Origin: Colwellia sp.
Lineage (GTDB): Bacteria > Pseudomonadota > Gammaproteobacteria > Enterobacterales > Alteromonadaceae
Length of the DNA stretch: 64,000 bases
Direction of reading: 5' to 3'
Assembly: GCA_020630795.1 (NCBI GenBank)
Contig: JAHDIK010000003.1
Coordinates: 234,344 to 298,343 of the forward strand
Numbering within the stretch: the stretch's first letter is position 1; the number at the start of each line of letters is the position of its first letter. Made by a program: the position numbers and the translations under genes. The notes below the pieces were generated by a model. That model was not told where the DNA came from, did not search any database, and worked only from the letters and a program-made list of their open reading frames with translations. Shown here piece by piece: positions 1 through 10,771 of this stretch.

Positions 1-269
1 TACTTACGGGGACGGAAATTCATCTCGTTTAAAAAGTATACAACTTAAGGTTGAACCAACGACTTATATATTAGCTTTCAAAATTGTCGATAATTAAAAA
101 ACAAATAATAACAAGAGCTTAAAAAATTAATTTATGTTCTAACGTTGTAGTAAATTAGCTTAAATAAAGCGGTATAGTCTTGTAAAATTTTATGGTAGTA
201 TGCCGTGTTAATTACAATAATAATTTCGAAAATCTGATTTCGTTTTAAGTTAAGGGATACCATCGATTT

Positions 270-2960
270 ATGACTGATTTGGCTGATAACATTGCTCCAG
301 TAAATATTGAAGATGAATTAAAAAGCTCCTATTTAGATTACGCTATGAGTGTAATCGTAGGTCGAGCATTACCAGATGTACGTGACGGATTAAAACCTGT
401 GCATCGCCGCGTTTTATACGCAATGAACGTATTGGGTAATGACTTCAATAAACCATATAAAAAATCAGCTCGTGTAGTTGGTGACGTAATCGGTAAATAT
501 CACCCTCATGGTGACACCGCTGTTTACGATACTATTGTTCGTATGGCTCAGCCTTTCTCATTAAGGTATATGCTTGTTGATGGTCAAGGTAACTTCGGTT
601 CTGTAGATGGTGACTCTGCCGCTGCAATGCGTTATACCGAAATTAGAATGGCTAAAATTGCTCATTCTATCCTTGCCGATTTAGATAAAGAAACGGTTGA
701 TTTTGTTCCTAACTACGATGGAACGGAACATATTCCCGCAGTAATGCCTACTCGTATACCTAACTTATTGGTTAATGGTACGTCAGGTATTGCTGTTGGT
801 ATGGCAACGAATATTCCTCCTCACAATTTAACTGAAGTTATTAATGGTTGTTTAGCATTAATTGATAACAGTGAACTAAGTGTAGAAGAGCTTATTGAAT
901 ACATTCCTGGTCCTGACTTTCCAACTGCAGGTATTATCAGTGGTCGAGCCGGTATTCAAGAAGCATACAGAACAGGGCGCGGTAAAATAAAAATCCGAGC
1001 TCGTGCTGAAATAGAAGTGAACGATAACTCAGGTAAAGAAACGATTGTTGTTCATGAATTACCATACCAAGTAAACAAAGCTCGCTTAATTGAGAAAATG
1101 GCTGAGCTTGTTAAAGACAAACGTATAGAGGGTATTTCTGCGTTACGCGACGAATCTGATAAAGATGGTATGCGTATGGTCATTGAGGTTAAACGTGGCG
1201 AAGTAGGTGAAGTTGTTTTAAATAACCTATATAAGCTAACTCAAATGCAAGTGTCATTTGGTTTGAACATGGTTGCACTAACAAATGGTCAGCCGAAATT
1301 GTTCAACCTTAAAGAAATGCTTGAAGCGTTTATTTTACATCGCCGAGAAGTTGTAACTCGTCGTACAATTTTCGAACTTAGAAAAGCTCGAGAACGCGCC
1401 CATTTACTTGAAGGTTTATCGATTGCGTTAGCCAATATCGACCCTATTATTGAGCTAATTAAAAACTCACCTACACCTAGTGAAGCTAAAGAAGCGCTAA
1501 TCTCGCAAGGTTGGGACTTGGGCAATGTTGCGGATATGTTATCTGCTGCTGGATATGACGCTGCTCGTCCTGAGTGGGTAGAACCAGAGTTTGGTATTCG
1601 TGACGGTAAATACTTCTTAACAGTTCAGCAAGCTCAAGCAATCTTAGACTTACGTTTACATAAGCTAACAGGCTTAGAGCATGAAAAAATTCTTAGCGAA
1701 TACAAAGAGCTTCTTGATATTATCGCTGAGTTATTACATATCCTTGCTACTCCTGCTCGCTTAATGGAAGTTATTCGTGAAGAACTTGAAGTGATTCGTG
1801 ATGACTTTGGTGATGAGCGACGTACTGAAATTTCTTCTGCTTCTCATGATCTGTCTATGGAAGACCTTATTTCAGAAGAAGATGTAGTAGTAACACTTTC
1901 ACATGAAGGTTATGTTAAGTACCAAGTACTTGCTGATTACGATGCACAACGTCGAGGTGGTAAAGGTAAAGCTGCTACTAAGATGAAAGAAGAAGACTTT
2001 ATTGAAAGACTACTCGTTGCCAATACGCATGACACGATACTTTGTTTCTCTAATAGAGGTCGTATGTACTGGTTGAAGGTATTCCAGCTTCCATTAGCAA
2101 GCCGAACAGCTAGAGGTCGTCCTATTGTTAATATTTTACCTTTAGAAGACGATGAAAGAATTACCGCTATTTTACCTGTACGTGAGTACGAAGAAGATAA
2201 ATATATTTTCATGGCTACTGCATCAGGTACCGTTAAGAAAACACGTTTAACTGAATACTCTCGTCCAAGAGCTAATGGTATTATTGCTATTAACTTACGT
2301 GAAGACGATACGTTAATTGGCGTTGATATTACCAACGGCGACAACGACATTATGCTGTTTTCAGATGCAGGTAAAGTTGTTCGATTTACTGAAGGTAAGA
2401 AGAATCCAGACGATGAAAACTTTGTTGTTAAGCCTGTAGGGCGAAATGCAACAGGTGTTCGTGGTATGAAGCTTGAAAACGAAGAGAAAGTTGTTTCGTT
2501 AATTGTTCCTCATAACGATGGTCCAATTCTAACTATTACAGAAAATGGCTTTGGTAAGCGTACACAGTTGGAAGAATATCCTGCTAAAAGTCGTGCAACT
2601 AAAGGTGTTGTTTCAATCAAAGTAAGTGAGCGAAATGGTAAAGTTGTTGGTGCTGTTCAAGTTGAAGAACAAGACGAGATCATGTTGATCACTGATAACG
2701 GTACGCTTGTTCGAACACGCGTAAATGAAGTAAGTGTTATTGGTAGAAATACACAAGGTGTTCGTATTATTAGAACAGCGGAAACTGAATTGGTTGTAGC
2801 GTTACAGCGTATCGATGAAATTCAATCTGAAGATGATGAAGTTGAAGGTGGCGAGCAAGCTGATTCAACGAGCGAGGGTTCAGTCATTGAATCATCATCG
2901 TCTGAAGCATCTGAATCAGATGAAACGTCATCACCAGAAGATAATATAGAAAAAGAATAA
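270..2960 (+). CDS. gyrA: DNA gyrase subunit A
   Basis: The protein has 896 residues and is the breakage-reunion subunit of gyrase, which introduces negative supercoils with GyrB in the cytoplasm. The N-terminal winged-helix and tower region carries the catalytic tyrosine at residue 122, in AAAMRYTE. The quinolone-resistance region aligns with E. coli numbering without gaps: residue 83 is Thr instead of the Ser of E. coli, and Asp87 is kept. The C-terminal half carries the beta-pinwheel blades that wrap DNA, with a GyrA-box-like RRGGKG near residue 560. The last 45 or so residues are a Ser/Glu/Asp-rich acidic tail, as in many gammaproteobacterial GyrA proteins. The ATG follows an AAGGGA ribosome site. 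A strong hairpin terminator follows the stop codon, so gyrA is probably transcribed separately from serC. Confidence 0.98.
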   Translation: MTDLADNIAPVNIEDELKSSYLDYAMSVIVGRALPDVRDGLKPVHRRVLYAMNVLGNDFNKPYKKSARVVGDVIGKYHPHGDTAVYDTIVRMAQPFSLRYMLVDGQGNFGSVDGDSAAAMRYTEIRMAKIAHSILADLDKETVDFVPNYDGTEHIPAVMPTRIPNLLVNGTSGIAVGMATNIPPHNLTEVINGCLALIDNSELSVEELIEYIPGPDFPTAGIISGRAGIQEAYRTGRGKIKIRARAEIEVNDNSGKETIVVHELPYQVNKARLIEKMAELVKDKRIEGISALRDESDKDGMRMVIEVKRGEVGEVVLNNLYKLTQMQVSFGLNMVALTNGQPKLFNLKEMLEAFILHRREVVTRRTIFELRKARERAHLLEGLSIALANIDPIIELIKNSPTPSEAKEALISQGWDLGNVADMLSAAGYDAARPEWVEPEFGIRDGKYFLTVQQAQAILDLRLHKLTGLEHEKILSEYKELLDIIAELLHILATPARLMEVIREELEVIRDDFGDERRTEISSASHDLSMEDLISEEDVVVTLSHEGYVKYQVLADYDAQRRGGKGKAATKMKEEDFIERLLVANTHDTILCFSNRGRMYWLKVFQLPLASRTARGRPIVNILPLEDDERITAILPVREYEEDKYIFMATASGTVKKTRLTEYSRPRANGIIAINLREDDTLIGVDITNGDNDIMLFSDAGKVVRFTEGKKNPDDENFVVKPVGRNATGVRGMKLENEEKVVSLIVPHNDGPILTITENGFGKRTQLEEYPAKSRATKGVVSIKVSERNGKVVGAVQVEEQDEIMLITDNGTLVRTRVNEVSVIGRNTQGVRIIRTAETELVVALQRIDEIQSEDDEVEGGEQADSTSEGSVIESSSSEASESDETSSPEDNIEKE

Positions 2961-2980
2961 TAACGGCAGCTAGATGAATG

Positions 2981-3007
2981 AAAAGAGCGGTTATACCGCT
3001 CTTTTTT
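2981..3007 (+). terminator. Rho-independent terminator of gyrA
   Basis: An 11-bp perfect stem (AAAAGAGCGGT / ACCGCTCTTTT) with a 3-base loop runs into a T tract about 20 bases after the gyrA stop codon. Confidence 0.9.
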
Positions 3008-3121
3008 GGTCTTTAGGCCTACAAATATAAGTAAAGCGTATAAGTAATCACCGTTGGTTATTTATTAATGCTAGATTCATTGTCAAAGTCATATATTTAG
3101 AATTAGAAGGTTAAATAAGAA

Positions 3122-4207
3122 ATGTCAGGCGTTTATAATTTTTGTGCTGGCCCAGCTATGTTGCCAGTTGATGTAATGGCTAAAGCACAGCAAGAGTTTG
3201 TTAATTGGCAGGATATGGGAAGCTCTGTAATGGAACTTAGCCATCGAAGTCCTGAGTTTATGTCGGTTGCTGCGAAAGCTGAAGCTACGTTACGCTCATT
3301 AATGAATATACCTCACAACTATAAAGTGTTGTTTTGTCATGGTGGTGGAAGAGGGCAGTTTTCAGCTGTTCCGCTTAACTTACTTCCTGAAGGTAAAAAG
3401 GCCGATTATATTGTTTCAGGTTCTTGGTCTAAAGCTGCTGCGGCTGAAGCTAAAAACTTTGGAAACATTAATGTTATTGATATTTCGAAAAATGACGGCG
3501 ATACCAAAACAATTTTGCCTTTGAATCAATGGCCATTATCAAAAGATGCTGCTTACGTTCATTATTGTCCTAATGAGACAGTAGACGGAATCGAAATTTT
3601 TGATATTCCTGAAACAAATGGTGTGCCCTTAGTTGCTGATTTATCTTCAACAATCTTGTCTCGTCACTTTGATGTTTCTAAGTTTGGACTTATCTACGCT
3701 GGTGCACAGAAAAATATTGGACCATCAGGTTTAACCATTGTAATTGTTAGAGACGACTTAATTGGCAAACAGGCATTAGCTACGCCATGCATTATGAATT
3801 ATAAAATGCTTGCTGATAATGATTCTATGTACAACACACCGCCAACCTACGCTTGGTATTTAGCTGGTTTAGTGTTTGATTGGTTACAATCATTGGGTGG
3901 TGTAGACGCAATGGAGAGCGTTAACGCAGAAAAAGCCGCGCTACTCTATAAATATATTGATGAAAGCGACTTTTATCAAAATACCATCGCAAAAGAATAT
4001 CGTAGCTTAATGAATGTTCCGTTTTGGTTAAAAGATGAATCTTTGAATAAAGCGTTTTTATCTGAAGCAGAAAAGTCAGGTTTAATGGCGTTAAAAGGTC
4101 ACCGTATGGTTGGTGGTATGAGAGCGAGTATCTACAATGCAATGCCGATTGAAGGCGTTCAAAAATTAGTAGAATTTATGAAGAAATTTGAGCAGGAGAT
4201 TAGATAA
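3122..4207 (+). CDS. serC: Phosphoserine aminotransferase
   Basis: A 361-residue class V aminotransferase. It converts 3-phosphohydroxypyruvate and glutamate to phosphoserine in serine synthesis, and acts in the parallel step of pyridoxal phosphate synthesis. It opens with the typical [11 protein letters not shown]. The pyridoxal phosphate lysine is K197 in [10 protein letters not shown], and the HGGGRGQF loop near residue 73 matches SerC. The length equals that of E. coli SerC (362). It is followed by aroA with a one-base gap, the classical serC-aroA operon. An AGAAGG ribosome site lies close upstream of the ATG. Confidence 0.97.
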   Translation: MSGVYNFCAGPAMLPVDVMAKAQQEFVNWQDMGSSVMELSHRSPEFMSVAAKAEATLRSLMNIPHNYKVLFCHGGGRGQFSAVPLNLLPEGKKADYIVSGSWSKAAAAEAKNFGNINVIDISKNDGDTKTILPLNQWPLSKDAAYVHYCPNETVDGIEIFDIPETNGVPLVADLSSTILSRHFDVSKFGLIYAGAQKNIGPSGLTIVIVRDDLIGKQALATPCIMNYKMLADNDSMYNTPPTYAWYLAGLVFDWLQSLGGVDAMESVNAEKAALLYKYIDESDFYQNTIAKEYRSLMNVPFWLKDESLNKAFLSEAEKSGLMALKGHRMVGGMRASIYNAMPIEGVQKLVEFMKKFEQEIR

Positions 4208-4208
4208 C

Positions 4209-5489
4209 GTGGAACAATTGACAATAAACCCAATAGGTAAAATTAACGGAGAGATTTTTTTACCAGGTTCAAAAAGTTTATCTAATCGAGCATTGTTAAT
4301 TGCAGCGTTAGCAAATGGCGTAACAAAAATTACTAATTTATTGGTTAGTGAAGATATTGAGCATATGCTTAATGCATTGTCGCAACTTGGAATAGAGTAC
4401 ACATTAAGTGATTGTGGAACAGAGTGTACTGTTGTGGGCAACAATGGCTTTTTTAGTACAGCTGAGCCGTTAGAGTTATATTTGGGAAATGCTGGTACAG
4501 CAATGCGTCCATTATGTGCAGCATTAGCGGCGAGTAAAGGTGAGTTTGTTTTGACGGGTGAGCCTCGAATGAAAGAGAGACCTATCGGGCACTTAGTTGA
4601 TGCATTAGATCAGCTTAACGCGAATGTTGAGTATTTAGAGAACAAAGACTATCCACCACTTAAAATAACGGGTAGCGCCTTGTCTGGAAATACTGTAAGT
4701 ATTGACGGTTCTATCTCAAGCCAGTTTTTAACGGCTATTTTGATGATTGCTCCATTATTGGCAACTGATACAAATATTAATATTGAAGGTGAATTAGTAT
4801 CTAAACCTTATATTGATATTACGCTCGATATTATGGCTAGATTTGGTATTACAGTGCAAAATAATGATTATCAGTCGTTTAATGTTACCGGTAATCAGTC
4901 TTATCAAGCCGTAGACAGATATATGGTTGAAGGTGATGCGTCGTCAGCGTCTTATTTCTTGGCAGCTGGTGCAATTAAAGGTGGTGAAATAACAGTTCAT
5001 GGTGTTGGTAAGTTAAGTGTTCAAGGCGACAAACACTTCGCAGATGTGCTAGAAAAAATGGGCGCAGAAGTAAATTGGAGTGATGAATCTATTACTGTTG
5101 TGGGTAAACCACTAACAGGAGTCGATATGGACATGAATCATATACCTGACGCGGCTATGACTATTGCAACGACTGCACTTTTTGCAAAAGGCTCTACAAC
5201 TATTCGTAACATCTATAATTGGCGAGTAAAAGAAACTGATCGTTTAAATGCAATGGCAACTGAGCTGAGAAAAGTAGGTGCAGAAGTTGAAGAAGGTGAA
5301 GATTATATCTCGATCACGCCACCTGCTAAGTTAATACATGCAGAAATAGACACTTATAATGATCACCGTGTAGCAATGTGTTTTTCTCTTGTTGCACTGA
5401 GCGATACTCCTGTAACGATTAACGATCCAAAGTGCACGGCGAAAACATTTCCTGATTACTTTGACAAGTTGGCTCAAGTTTCTTGCTAA
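4209..5489 (+). CDS. aroA: 3-phosphoshikimate 1-carboxyvinyltransferase (EPSP synthase)
   Basis: This 426-residue enzyme joins phosphoenolpyruvate and shikimate-3-phosphate to form EPSP, the sixth shikimate-pathway step. Diagnostic stretches are [13 protein letters not shown] near the N-terminus, [11 protein letters not shown] and [15 protein letters not shown] around residues 90-125, and [10 protein letters not shown] near 340. I chose the GTG at 4209 because the protein then starts [10 protein letters not shown], in line with E. coli AroA. It lies about ten bases after AGGAGA, which sits inside the end of serC. An in-frame TTG at 4188 would overlap serC and add seven unaligned residues. It is co-transcribed with serC. 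Confidence 0.97.
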   Translation: MEQLTINPIGKINGEIFLPGSKSLSNRALLIAALANGVTKITNLLVSEDIEHMLNALSQLGIEYTLSDCGTECTVVGNNGFFSTAEPLELYLGNAGTAMRPLCAALAASKGEFVLTGEPRMKERPIGHLVDALDQLNANVEYLENKDYPPLKITGSALSGNTVSIDGSISSQFLTAILMIAPLLATDTNINIEGELVSKPYIDITLDIMARFGITVQNNDYQSFNVTGNQSYQAVDRYMVEGDASSASYFLAAGAIKGGEITVHGVGKLSVQGDKHFADVLEKMGAEVNWSDESITVVGKPLTGVDMDMNHIPDAAMTIATTALFAKGSTTIRNIYNWRVKETDRLNAMATELRKVGAEVEEGEDYISITPPAKLIHAEIDTYNDHRVAMCFSLVALSDTPVTINDPKCTAKTFPDYFDKLAQVSC

Positions 5490-5536
5490 TAATGTTACAA
5501 AATAAATATTTGCGCGATTTTATTGTTTAGATCCCG

Positions 5537-5542
5537 TATAAT
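5537..5542 (+). promoter_or_regulatory. Possible -10 box of the cmk promoter
   Basis: A perfect TATAAT lies 33 bases before the cmk start in the aroA-cmk gap. I found no good -35 box at the usual distance, so the call rests on the -10 alone. Confidence 0.35.
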
Positions 5543-5574
5543 TTCGCCGATTTTCGAGCCTAGGAGAAGAATGT

Positions 5575-6255
5575 ATGCAGCAAAACGTTCCAGTTATTAC
5601 TATAGATGGCCCTAGTGGCGCGGGCAAGGGAACGGTAGCAAGGATAGTCGCTGAGCAATTAGGATGGCATTTACTCGATAGTGGAGCAATTTATCGTGTA
5701 CTTGCAGTTGCAACCCAATATCATCAAGTAAGCGTTGAAGAAGAAGAGCCTTTAATACCGATGGCAGCTCACCTTGACGTACAGTTTGAAATAAGTAGTT
5801 CGGGAGAAAGCAAGGTTATTCTCGAAGGTGAAGATGTAACGAACACCATTCGTACAGAAGAAGTAGGGAAGTTAGCGTCAAAAGTAGCTGCATTTCCTCG
5901 AGTACGTGAAGCACTACTTAGAAGGCAAAGAGCTTTTAAAGTAGAACCTGGGCTAGTTGCCGATGGTAGAGATATGGGAACTGTAGTTTTTTCAGATGCG
6001 CCAGTTAAAATATTTCTTACGGCATCAGCAGAAGAAAGGGCTGAGCGAAGATTTAAACAGTTGAAAGAAAAAGGCTTTGATGTTAAAATCGGGCGCCTTT
6101 TGGATGACATACGTCAAAGAGATGAGCAAGATCAAAATAGAAAGGTCGCGCCGTTAGTCTCTGCAGAAGGAGCGTTAGTTATTGATTCTACAGATGTTTC
6201 TATAGAAGAAGTTGTTGGTAAAATATTATCATTTGCTTCAGATAAACTAGCATAA
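5575..6255 (+). CDS. cmk: Cytidylate kinase
   Basis: The 226-residue enzyme phosphorylates CMP and dCMP with ATP. The P-loop is GPSGAGKGT at residues 12-20, followed by the [12 protein letters not shown] substrate region, [11 protein letters not shown] near residue 128 and the RRQRAF segment. Length and sequence agree with E. coli Cmk. An AGGAGA site precedes the ATG by seven bases. The order aroA-cmk-rpsA-ihfB is conserved in gammaproteobacteria. Confidence 0.97.
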   Translation: MQQNVPVITIDGPSGAGKGTVARIVAEQLGWHLLDSGAIYRVLAVATQYHQVSVEEEEPLIPMAAHLDVQFEISSSGESKVILEGEDVTNTIRTEEVGKLASKVAAFPRVREALLRRQRAFKVEPGLVADGRDMGTVVFSDAPVKIFLTASAEERAERRFKQLKEKGFDVKIGRLLDDIRQRDEQDQNRKVAPLVSAEGALVIDSTDVSIEEVVGKILSFASDKLA

Positions 6256-6364
6256 TTAAACAAATTGTAAACTAAAGCCTAATGTAAGGATACGCTAGGT
6301 ATTATTAACAACCCCATGAAACATGAATGTTGATTGGATTATTATCTGAGTTCATATACACGTT

Positions 6365-8032
6365 ATGACTGAAAATTTTGCACAACTTTTTGAAGAAAGT
6401 TTAAAAGAAATCGAAACACGTCCTGGTTCAATCATTAAAGGGACTGTAGTAGCAATCAACAAAGACAACGTATTAGTTGATGCTGGCCTTAAATCTGAAA
6501 GTGTTATCTCAATTGACCAATTCAAAAACACCGCTGGTGAAGTTGAAATTAGTGTTGGTGATGAGATTGACGTAGCATTAGATGCTACTGATGATGGTTT
6601 CGGTGAAACAATTCTTTCTCGTGAAAAAGCAAAACGTCACGAAGCATGGCAAGTGCTTGAAAAAGCATATGAAGAAAAAGAAACTGTTATCGGTGTTATC
6701 AACGGTAAAGTTAAAGGTGGTTTCACAGTTGAAGTTAGCAACATCCGTGCTTTCTTACCTGGTTCATTAGTTGATGTTCGCCCAATTCGCGACACAGCTC
6801 ACCTTGAAGGTAAAGATTTAGAATTTAAAGTTATTAAGCTTGACCAAAAGCGTAATAACGTTGTTGTTTCTCGTCGTGCTGTTATCGAATCTGAAAGCAG
6901 TGTTGAACGCGATGCATTATTAGAGTCATTAGCTGAAGGTATTGAAGTTAAAGGTATCGTTAAGAACCTTACTGACTACGGTGCATTCGTAGACCTTGGT
7001 GGTATTGACGGTTTACTACACATTACAGATATGGCTTGGAAGCGTGTTAAGCATCCTGGTGAAATCGTAAATGTTGGTGACGAAATCCAAGTTAAAGTAC
7101 TTAAATTTGACCGTGAACGTACACGTGTTTCATTAGGTATGAAGCAGTTAGGCGAAGATCCATGGGTAGCTATTGCTAAGCGTTACCCTGAAGGTGCTAA
7201 ACTTTCTGGTCGCGTAACTAACTTAACTGACTATGGTTGTTTTGTTGAAATTCAAGAAGGCGTTGAAGGTTTAGTTCACGTTTCTGAAATGGATTGGACA
7301 AACAAAAACATCCACCCATCTAAAGTTGTAAACTTAGGTGATACTGTTGAAGTAATGGTATTAGAAATTGACGAAGAACGTCGTCGTATTTCTCTAGGTC
7401 TTAAGCAATGTATTCCTAACCCATGGGAAGAGTTTGCTAAGAACTTCAACAAAGGTGATAAAGTTTCAGGTAAGATCAAGTCAATTACTGACTTCGGTAT
7501 CTTTATCGGTCTTGACGGTGGCATCGACGGTTTAGTTCACTTATCTGATATTTCATGGGCTGGCGGTGAAGAAGCTGTTCGTGAATACAAGAAAGGCGAC
7601 GAAATCTCAGCTGTTGTACTACAAGTTGACCCAGAACGTGAGCGTATTTCATTAGGCGTTAAGCAAACTGAAGACGACCCGTTTAACCAGTATCTGACAG
7701 ACACCAAAAAAGGTGCTATTGTTAATGGTAAGGTTATTGAAGTAGACGCTAAAGGCGCTAAAATTGAATTAGCTGAAGGCGTTGAAGGTTACTTACGTGT
7801 TGCAGACATCTCTCGTGAGCGTGTTGAAGATGCAACTACTGAGTTATCTGTAGGTGATAGCGTTGAAACTAAGTTTGTTGGTGTAGATCGTAAGAACCGC
7901 ACTATCAGCTTATCAATCAAAGCTAAAGACCAAGCGGATGAGCGTGAAGCAATGGATTCATTAAACCAATCAGCTGAAGAAGCTTCTGGTTTAAGTGCTA
8001 TGGCTGAAGCGTTTAAAAACGCTAAAAGTTAA
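6365..8032 (+). CDS. rpsA: 30S ribosomal protein S1
   Basis: The protein has 555 residues (E. coli 557). It binds mRNA on the 30S subunit and helps initiation on structured leaders. Six S1 (OB-fold) repeats can be followed. The first two are the divergent ribosome-binding ones; repeats 3-6 show the recurrent pattern [39 protein letters not shown]. The codon use is visibly optimised compared with its neighbours, as expected for a highly expressed gene. A leader of about 110 bases separates it from cmk; S1 autoregulation acts in such leaders in E. coli, but no specific structure was resolved here. Confidence 0.98.
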   Translation: MTENFAQLFEESLKEIETRPGSIIKGTVVAINKDNVLVDAGLKSESVISIDQFKNTAGEVEISVGDEIDVALDATDDGFGETILSREKAKRHEAWQVLEKAYEEKETVIGVINGKVKGGFTVEVSNIRAFLPGSLVDVRPIRDTAHLEGKDLEFKVIKLDQKRNNVVVSRRAVIESESSVERDALLESLAEGIEVKGIVKNLTDYGAFVDLGGIDGLLHITDMAWKRVKHPGEIVNVGDEIQVKVLKFDRERTRVSLGMKQLGEDPWVAIAKRYPEGAKLSGRVTNLTDYGCFVEIQEGVEGLVHVSEMDWTNKNIHPSKVVNLGDTVEVMVLEIDEERRRISLGLKQCIPNPWEEFAKNFNKGDKVSGKIKSITDFGIFIGLDGGIDGLVHLSDISWAGGEEAVREYKKGDEISAVVLQVDPERERISLGVKQTEDDPFNQYLTDTKKGAIVNGKVIEVDAKGAKIELAEGVEGYLRVADISRERVEDATTELSVGDSVETKFVGVDRKNRTISLSIKAKDQADEREAMDSLNQSAEEASGLSAMAEAFKNAKS

Positions 8033-8049
8033 TAACTGAGTAACTTAGC

Positions 8050-8071
8050 AGGGGAAAATTACTTTTCCCCT
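8050..8071 (+). terminator. Hairpin after rpsA, weak terminator
   Basis: A 9-bp perfect stem (AGGGGAAAA / TTTTCCCCT) with a 4-base loop lies 17 bases after the rpsA stop. There is no proper T tract behind it, so it may trim or stabilise the mRNA end, or terminate only partly before ihfB. Confidence 0.45.
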
Positions 8072-8117
8072 ATATTAAATCCATTGGCGTGTAGCTAAAT
8101 GAACACTGGAGGGTTGA

Positions 8118-8405
8118 ATGACCAAATCAGAACTCATTGAAAGATTAACTGATAAATTAAGCCATTTATCAGCTAAAGATGTAGAACAATCTATTAAAGA
8201 AATTCTCGAAATGATGGCGCAAACTCTATCGAAGGGTGACCGTATTGAGATTCGTGGTTTTGGAAGTTTTTCATTACATTATCGTGCTCCTCGCGTTGGT
8301 CGTAACCCTAAAACAGGTGAATCAGTTCAACTTGAGGGAAAATATGTTCCTCATTTTAAACCTGGTAAAGAGTTACGTGAAAGAGTTAATCTTTCAATCG
8401 CTTAA
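8118..8405 (+). CDS. ihfB: Integration host factor subunit beta
   Basis: This 95-residue HU/IHF-family protein pairs with IHF alpha to bend DNA sharply at specific sites in recombination, replication and promoters. It starts [10 protein letters not shown]. The DNA-binding arm contains [15 protein letters not shown] and the flexible beta-ribbon [12 protein letters not shown], including the proline that intercalates into the minor groove. A GGAGGG site precedes the ATG by a few bases. Position after rpsA is conserved. Confidence 0.97.
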   Translation: MTKSELIERLTDKLSHLSAKDVEQSIKEILEMMAQTLSKGDRIEIRGFGSFSLHYRAPRVGRNPKTGESVQLEGKYVPHFKPGKELRERVNLSIA

Positions 8406-8453
8406 GTTTACTAAGTAATTATAGAGTATTATTATACTCACATTATTTTATGT

Positions 8454-8483
8454 AATGGCATGCTAAGTAGCGTGCCATTTTTA
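8454..8483 (+). terminator. Rho-independent terminator of ihfB
   Basis: An 11-bp stem (AATGGCATGCT with one G-T pair) closes a 4-base loop and is followed by TTTTT, about 50 bases after the ihfB stop codon. Confidence 0.85.
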
Positions 8484-8516
8484 TTTCAGAATCTTTTAAA
8501 TGTATAAGGATATATT

Positions 8517-8750
8517 GTGCGCTTATATCTTACTGTTATTTTGTTTCTAATTTTTTTAGCAATCGCTTTTGTTTTTGGTAGTCAAAATGATCAAATGGTT
8601 ACACTAAACTACTTAATTGCCAGAATTGATATGTCTGTTGCTACAGCCGTAAGTTTATTTACCGTACTAGGTTTTATATTAGGTGTTTTATTTTGTCTTT
8701 TATGGAAACTGATTAATGCGGTTAAGCCGAATAAAGCAGCGAAAGCTTAA
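8517..8750 (+). CDS. lapA: Lipopolysaccharide assembly protein A (LapA domain)
   Basis: A small 77-residue inner-membrane protein with two hydrophobic helices (about residues 3-22 and 40-63). Between them lies the FGSQNDQMVTLNYL stretch typical of LapA/DUF1049. LapA works with LapB in regulating LPS synthesis through FtsH and LpxC. The start is a GTG preceded by AAGGA at six bases. lapB begins 22 bases downstream, so the two form an operon. Confidence 0.9.
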   Translation: MRLYLTVILFLIFLAIAFVFGSQNDQMVTLNYLIARIDMSVATAVSLFTVLGFILGVLFCLLWKLINAVKPNKAAKA

Positions 8751-8772
8751 CTCTTAGGAACCTATACCTTTT

Positions 8773-9939
8773 ATGGAATGGCTTTTTTTATTACTTCCTG
8801 TCGCTATGGCTTATGGCTGGTTTATGGGAAGAAACAGTGTTAAACAAAACGATCATAATGCCCAACAAGAACTTTCGATAAAATATTCGACAGGGCTCAA
8901 TTATTTATTCTCTAATCAGCAAGATAAGGCTATCGATTACTTGCTCGAAGCTTTAAAAGTTGAAGACGACTCTGTGGAAGCTCATTTTGCAATGGCTAAT
9001 TTGTTTAGGCGTCGTGGGGAATTAGATCGAGCATTAAAAGTTCACGAACACCTCGTTCAACAAAAACATTTACCAAATAGTGCCCAACAGCAAGCCGTAT
9101 TTGAATTAGGTAAAGACTTTTTAAGTGCCGGTTTGTATGACCGTGCTGAAAATATGTTTAATCAATTACTTAAATCTAAAGAGTATGGATTAAAGTCACT
9201 AACTTACCTCATGCAAATTTTTCAATCGACGAAAGATTGGGAACGCGGCATCGAGTTAAAAAAAGCAATCGTAAAAACTAAAGATAAAAAATTGATGCAT
9301 AATTTAGCTAACTTCTATTGTGAGCTCGCGACAATTGCATTAAAAAAAGACGAGTTTATTGCTGTAATTGAATTGCTTGAAAATGCACTAGTACAAGATC
9401 CCAATTCGTGTCGAGCAAACTGGCTAATGGCGCAAATTTATGAAAACCATCAACAATATGTTGAAGCGTGTAAGTGTTATCAAGATATCTATACGCAAGA
9501 CAAAGAGTTTTTTCCCGATGTTATAGATAAAATGCACCATTGCTATAAAGAACTTGGTGAAGAAGAAGCGTTTTTTAAGTTTATTAGGCAAGTTTATGAA
9601 GAAACAGGTAGTTCAAGTGCTTTAATTTCTTATTTAACTCATATTGAACAAACCAACAGCTTATCAAAAGCTAAAGAATTTATTTTGTTAGCATTGAAGA
9701 GAAGGCCAACAATACGTGGGTTTAAGCACTTTGTTAAAATGCAAATGACAGAAGCAGAGCAAGCATCTACCACAGAAAATCTTGATGTTATAAAACAGCT
9801 CATATCAGAATACTTAAAATTAAAACACCGTTACAGTTGTAGAACATGTGGTTTTAACAGTAGCACGCATTACTGGTCATGCCCGTCATGTCATGATTGG
9901 GAACAACTTAAACCTGTACGCGGTTTAGAAGGCGAATAG
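8773..9939 (+). CDS. lapB: Lipopolysaccharide assembly protein B (TPR protein)
   Basis: This 388-residue protein has an N-terminal membrane anchor (residues 1-17), then several tetratricopeptide repeats over about 35-330. A C-terminal rubredoxin-like zinc site follows, with CRTCGF and CPSCHDW around residues 357-378. This is exactly the LapB (YciM) architecture; the E. coli protein has 389 residues. It faces the cytoplasm and promotes FtsH degradation of LpxC, which tunes LPS output. It is co-transcribed with lapA and precedes pyrF as in E. coli. Confidence 0.95.
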   Translation: MEWLFLLLPVAMAYGWFMGRNSVKQNDHNAQQELSIKYSTGLNYLFSNQQDKAIDYLLEALKVEDDSVEAHFAMANLFRRRGELDRALKVHEHLVQQKHLPNSAQQQAVFELGKDFLSAGLYDRAENMFNQLLKSKEYGLKSLTYLMQIFQSTKDWERGIELKKAIVKTKDKKLMHNLANFYCELATIALKKDEFIAVIELLENALVQDPNSCRANWLMAQIYENHQQYVEACKCYQDIYTQDKEFFPDVIDKMHHCYKELGEEEAFFKFIRQVYEETGSSSALISYLTHIEQTNSLSKAKEFILLALKRRPTIRGFKHFVKMQMTEAEQASTTENLDVIKQLISEYLKLKHRYSCRTCGFNSSTHYWSCPSCHDWEQLKPVRGLEGE

Positions 9940-9996
9940 TTAGCGCTAATTTGCTCTTTTGAAGAATTAGAATATAAGAATTTAAGGAATACACGC

Positions 9997-10692
9997 ATGA
10001 TTGATGCAAAAGTTGTTGTTGCATTAGATTTTGACAATAAAGCTGACGCACTCGCATTTGTTGACAAAATACAACCGTCTGATTGCCGTTTGAAAATCGG
10101 CAAAGAAATGTTCACATATTTCGGTCCTGAGTTTGTTAAAGAACTAGTTAATAGAGGCTTTGACGTATTTTTGGATTTAAAATTTCACGACATTCCTAAC
10201 ACGGTAGCGAAAGCCGTAACTGCAGCAGCTGAGTTGGGTGTTTGGATGGTTAATGTTCATGCATCAGGTGGCTTTAAAATGATGGAAAAGGCTAAAGAAG
10301 CCTTAAAACCATACGGAGATAAAGCCCCTTTATTGATAGCGGTTACAGTATTAACAAGTATGGATGAAACCGATTTGTCAGGTATTGGAATTAGCAAGTC
10401 GCCGGCAGAACATGTAAACAGTTTAGCAACGCTTACACAAAACGCTGGGCTTGATGGTGTGGTATGTTCCGCTTGGGAAGCTGAATCGTTAAAGAATACC
10501 TTCGGTGAAAACTTTAAGCTGATTACTCCTGGTATTAGGCCAGCAGGATCCAACTCTGATGATCAGCAGCGTATTATGACGCCTGAACAAGCTATTAATG
10601 TTGGGGTGGACTACCTTGTTATTGGACGACCTATTACTAAAGCCGATGATCCTCACACTGTACTGCAAGATATTAATAAGTCTCTAGCTTAA
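9997..10692 (+). CDS. pyrF: Orotidine 5'-phosphate decarboxylase
   Basis: The 231-residue TIM-barrel enzyme makes UMP from OMP, the last step of de novo pyrimidine synthesis. The catalytic charged network is visible as [15 protein letters not shown] near residues 55-68, the N-terminal VVALDF supplies the first Asp, and GIRPAG with VIGRPIT near the C-terminus bind phosphate. An AAGGA site precedes the ATG. It probably belongs to the lapAB transcription unit. Confidence 0.97.
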   Translation: MIDAKVVVALDFDNKADALAFVDKIQPSDCRLKIGKEMFTYFGPEFVKELVNRGFDVFLDLKFHDIPNTVAKAVTAAAELGVWMVNVHASGGFKMMEKAKEALKPYGDKAPLLIAVTVLTSMDETDLSGIGISKSPAEHVNSLATLTQNAGLDGVVCSAWEAESLKNTFGENFKLITPGIRPAGSNSDDQQRIMTPEQAINVGVDYLVIGRPITKADDPHTVLQDINKSLA

Positions 10693-10707
10693 TAAAAGCT
10701 CATTTCA

Positions 10708-10741
10708 TATATGTGAGCTAATTCAGAATAGCTCACATATA
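10708..10741. terminator. Hairpin between convergent pyrF and the YeiH-type gene
   Basis: A 13-bp perfect inverted repeat (TATATGTGAGCTA / TAGCTCACATATA) with an 8-base loop sits between two convergent genes. Neither side has a clear T tract, so termination is likely from position but not certain. Confidence 0.55.
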
Positions 10742-10771
10742 AACACTTATATCAATATGTTTTGCTTCTGT

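Noticed and set aside
1937-2350. Open frame of 137 codons antisense to gyrA
   Set aside because: It lies wholly inside the conserved gyrA coding region and has no ribosome site or recognisable product; a shadow.
6256-6364. Riboswitch or structured autoregulatory leader before rpsA
   Set aside because: The leader is short and I could not fold a convincing conserved structure by eye.
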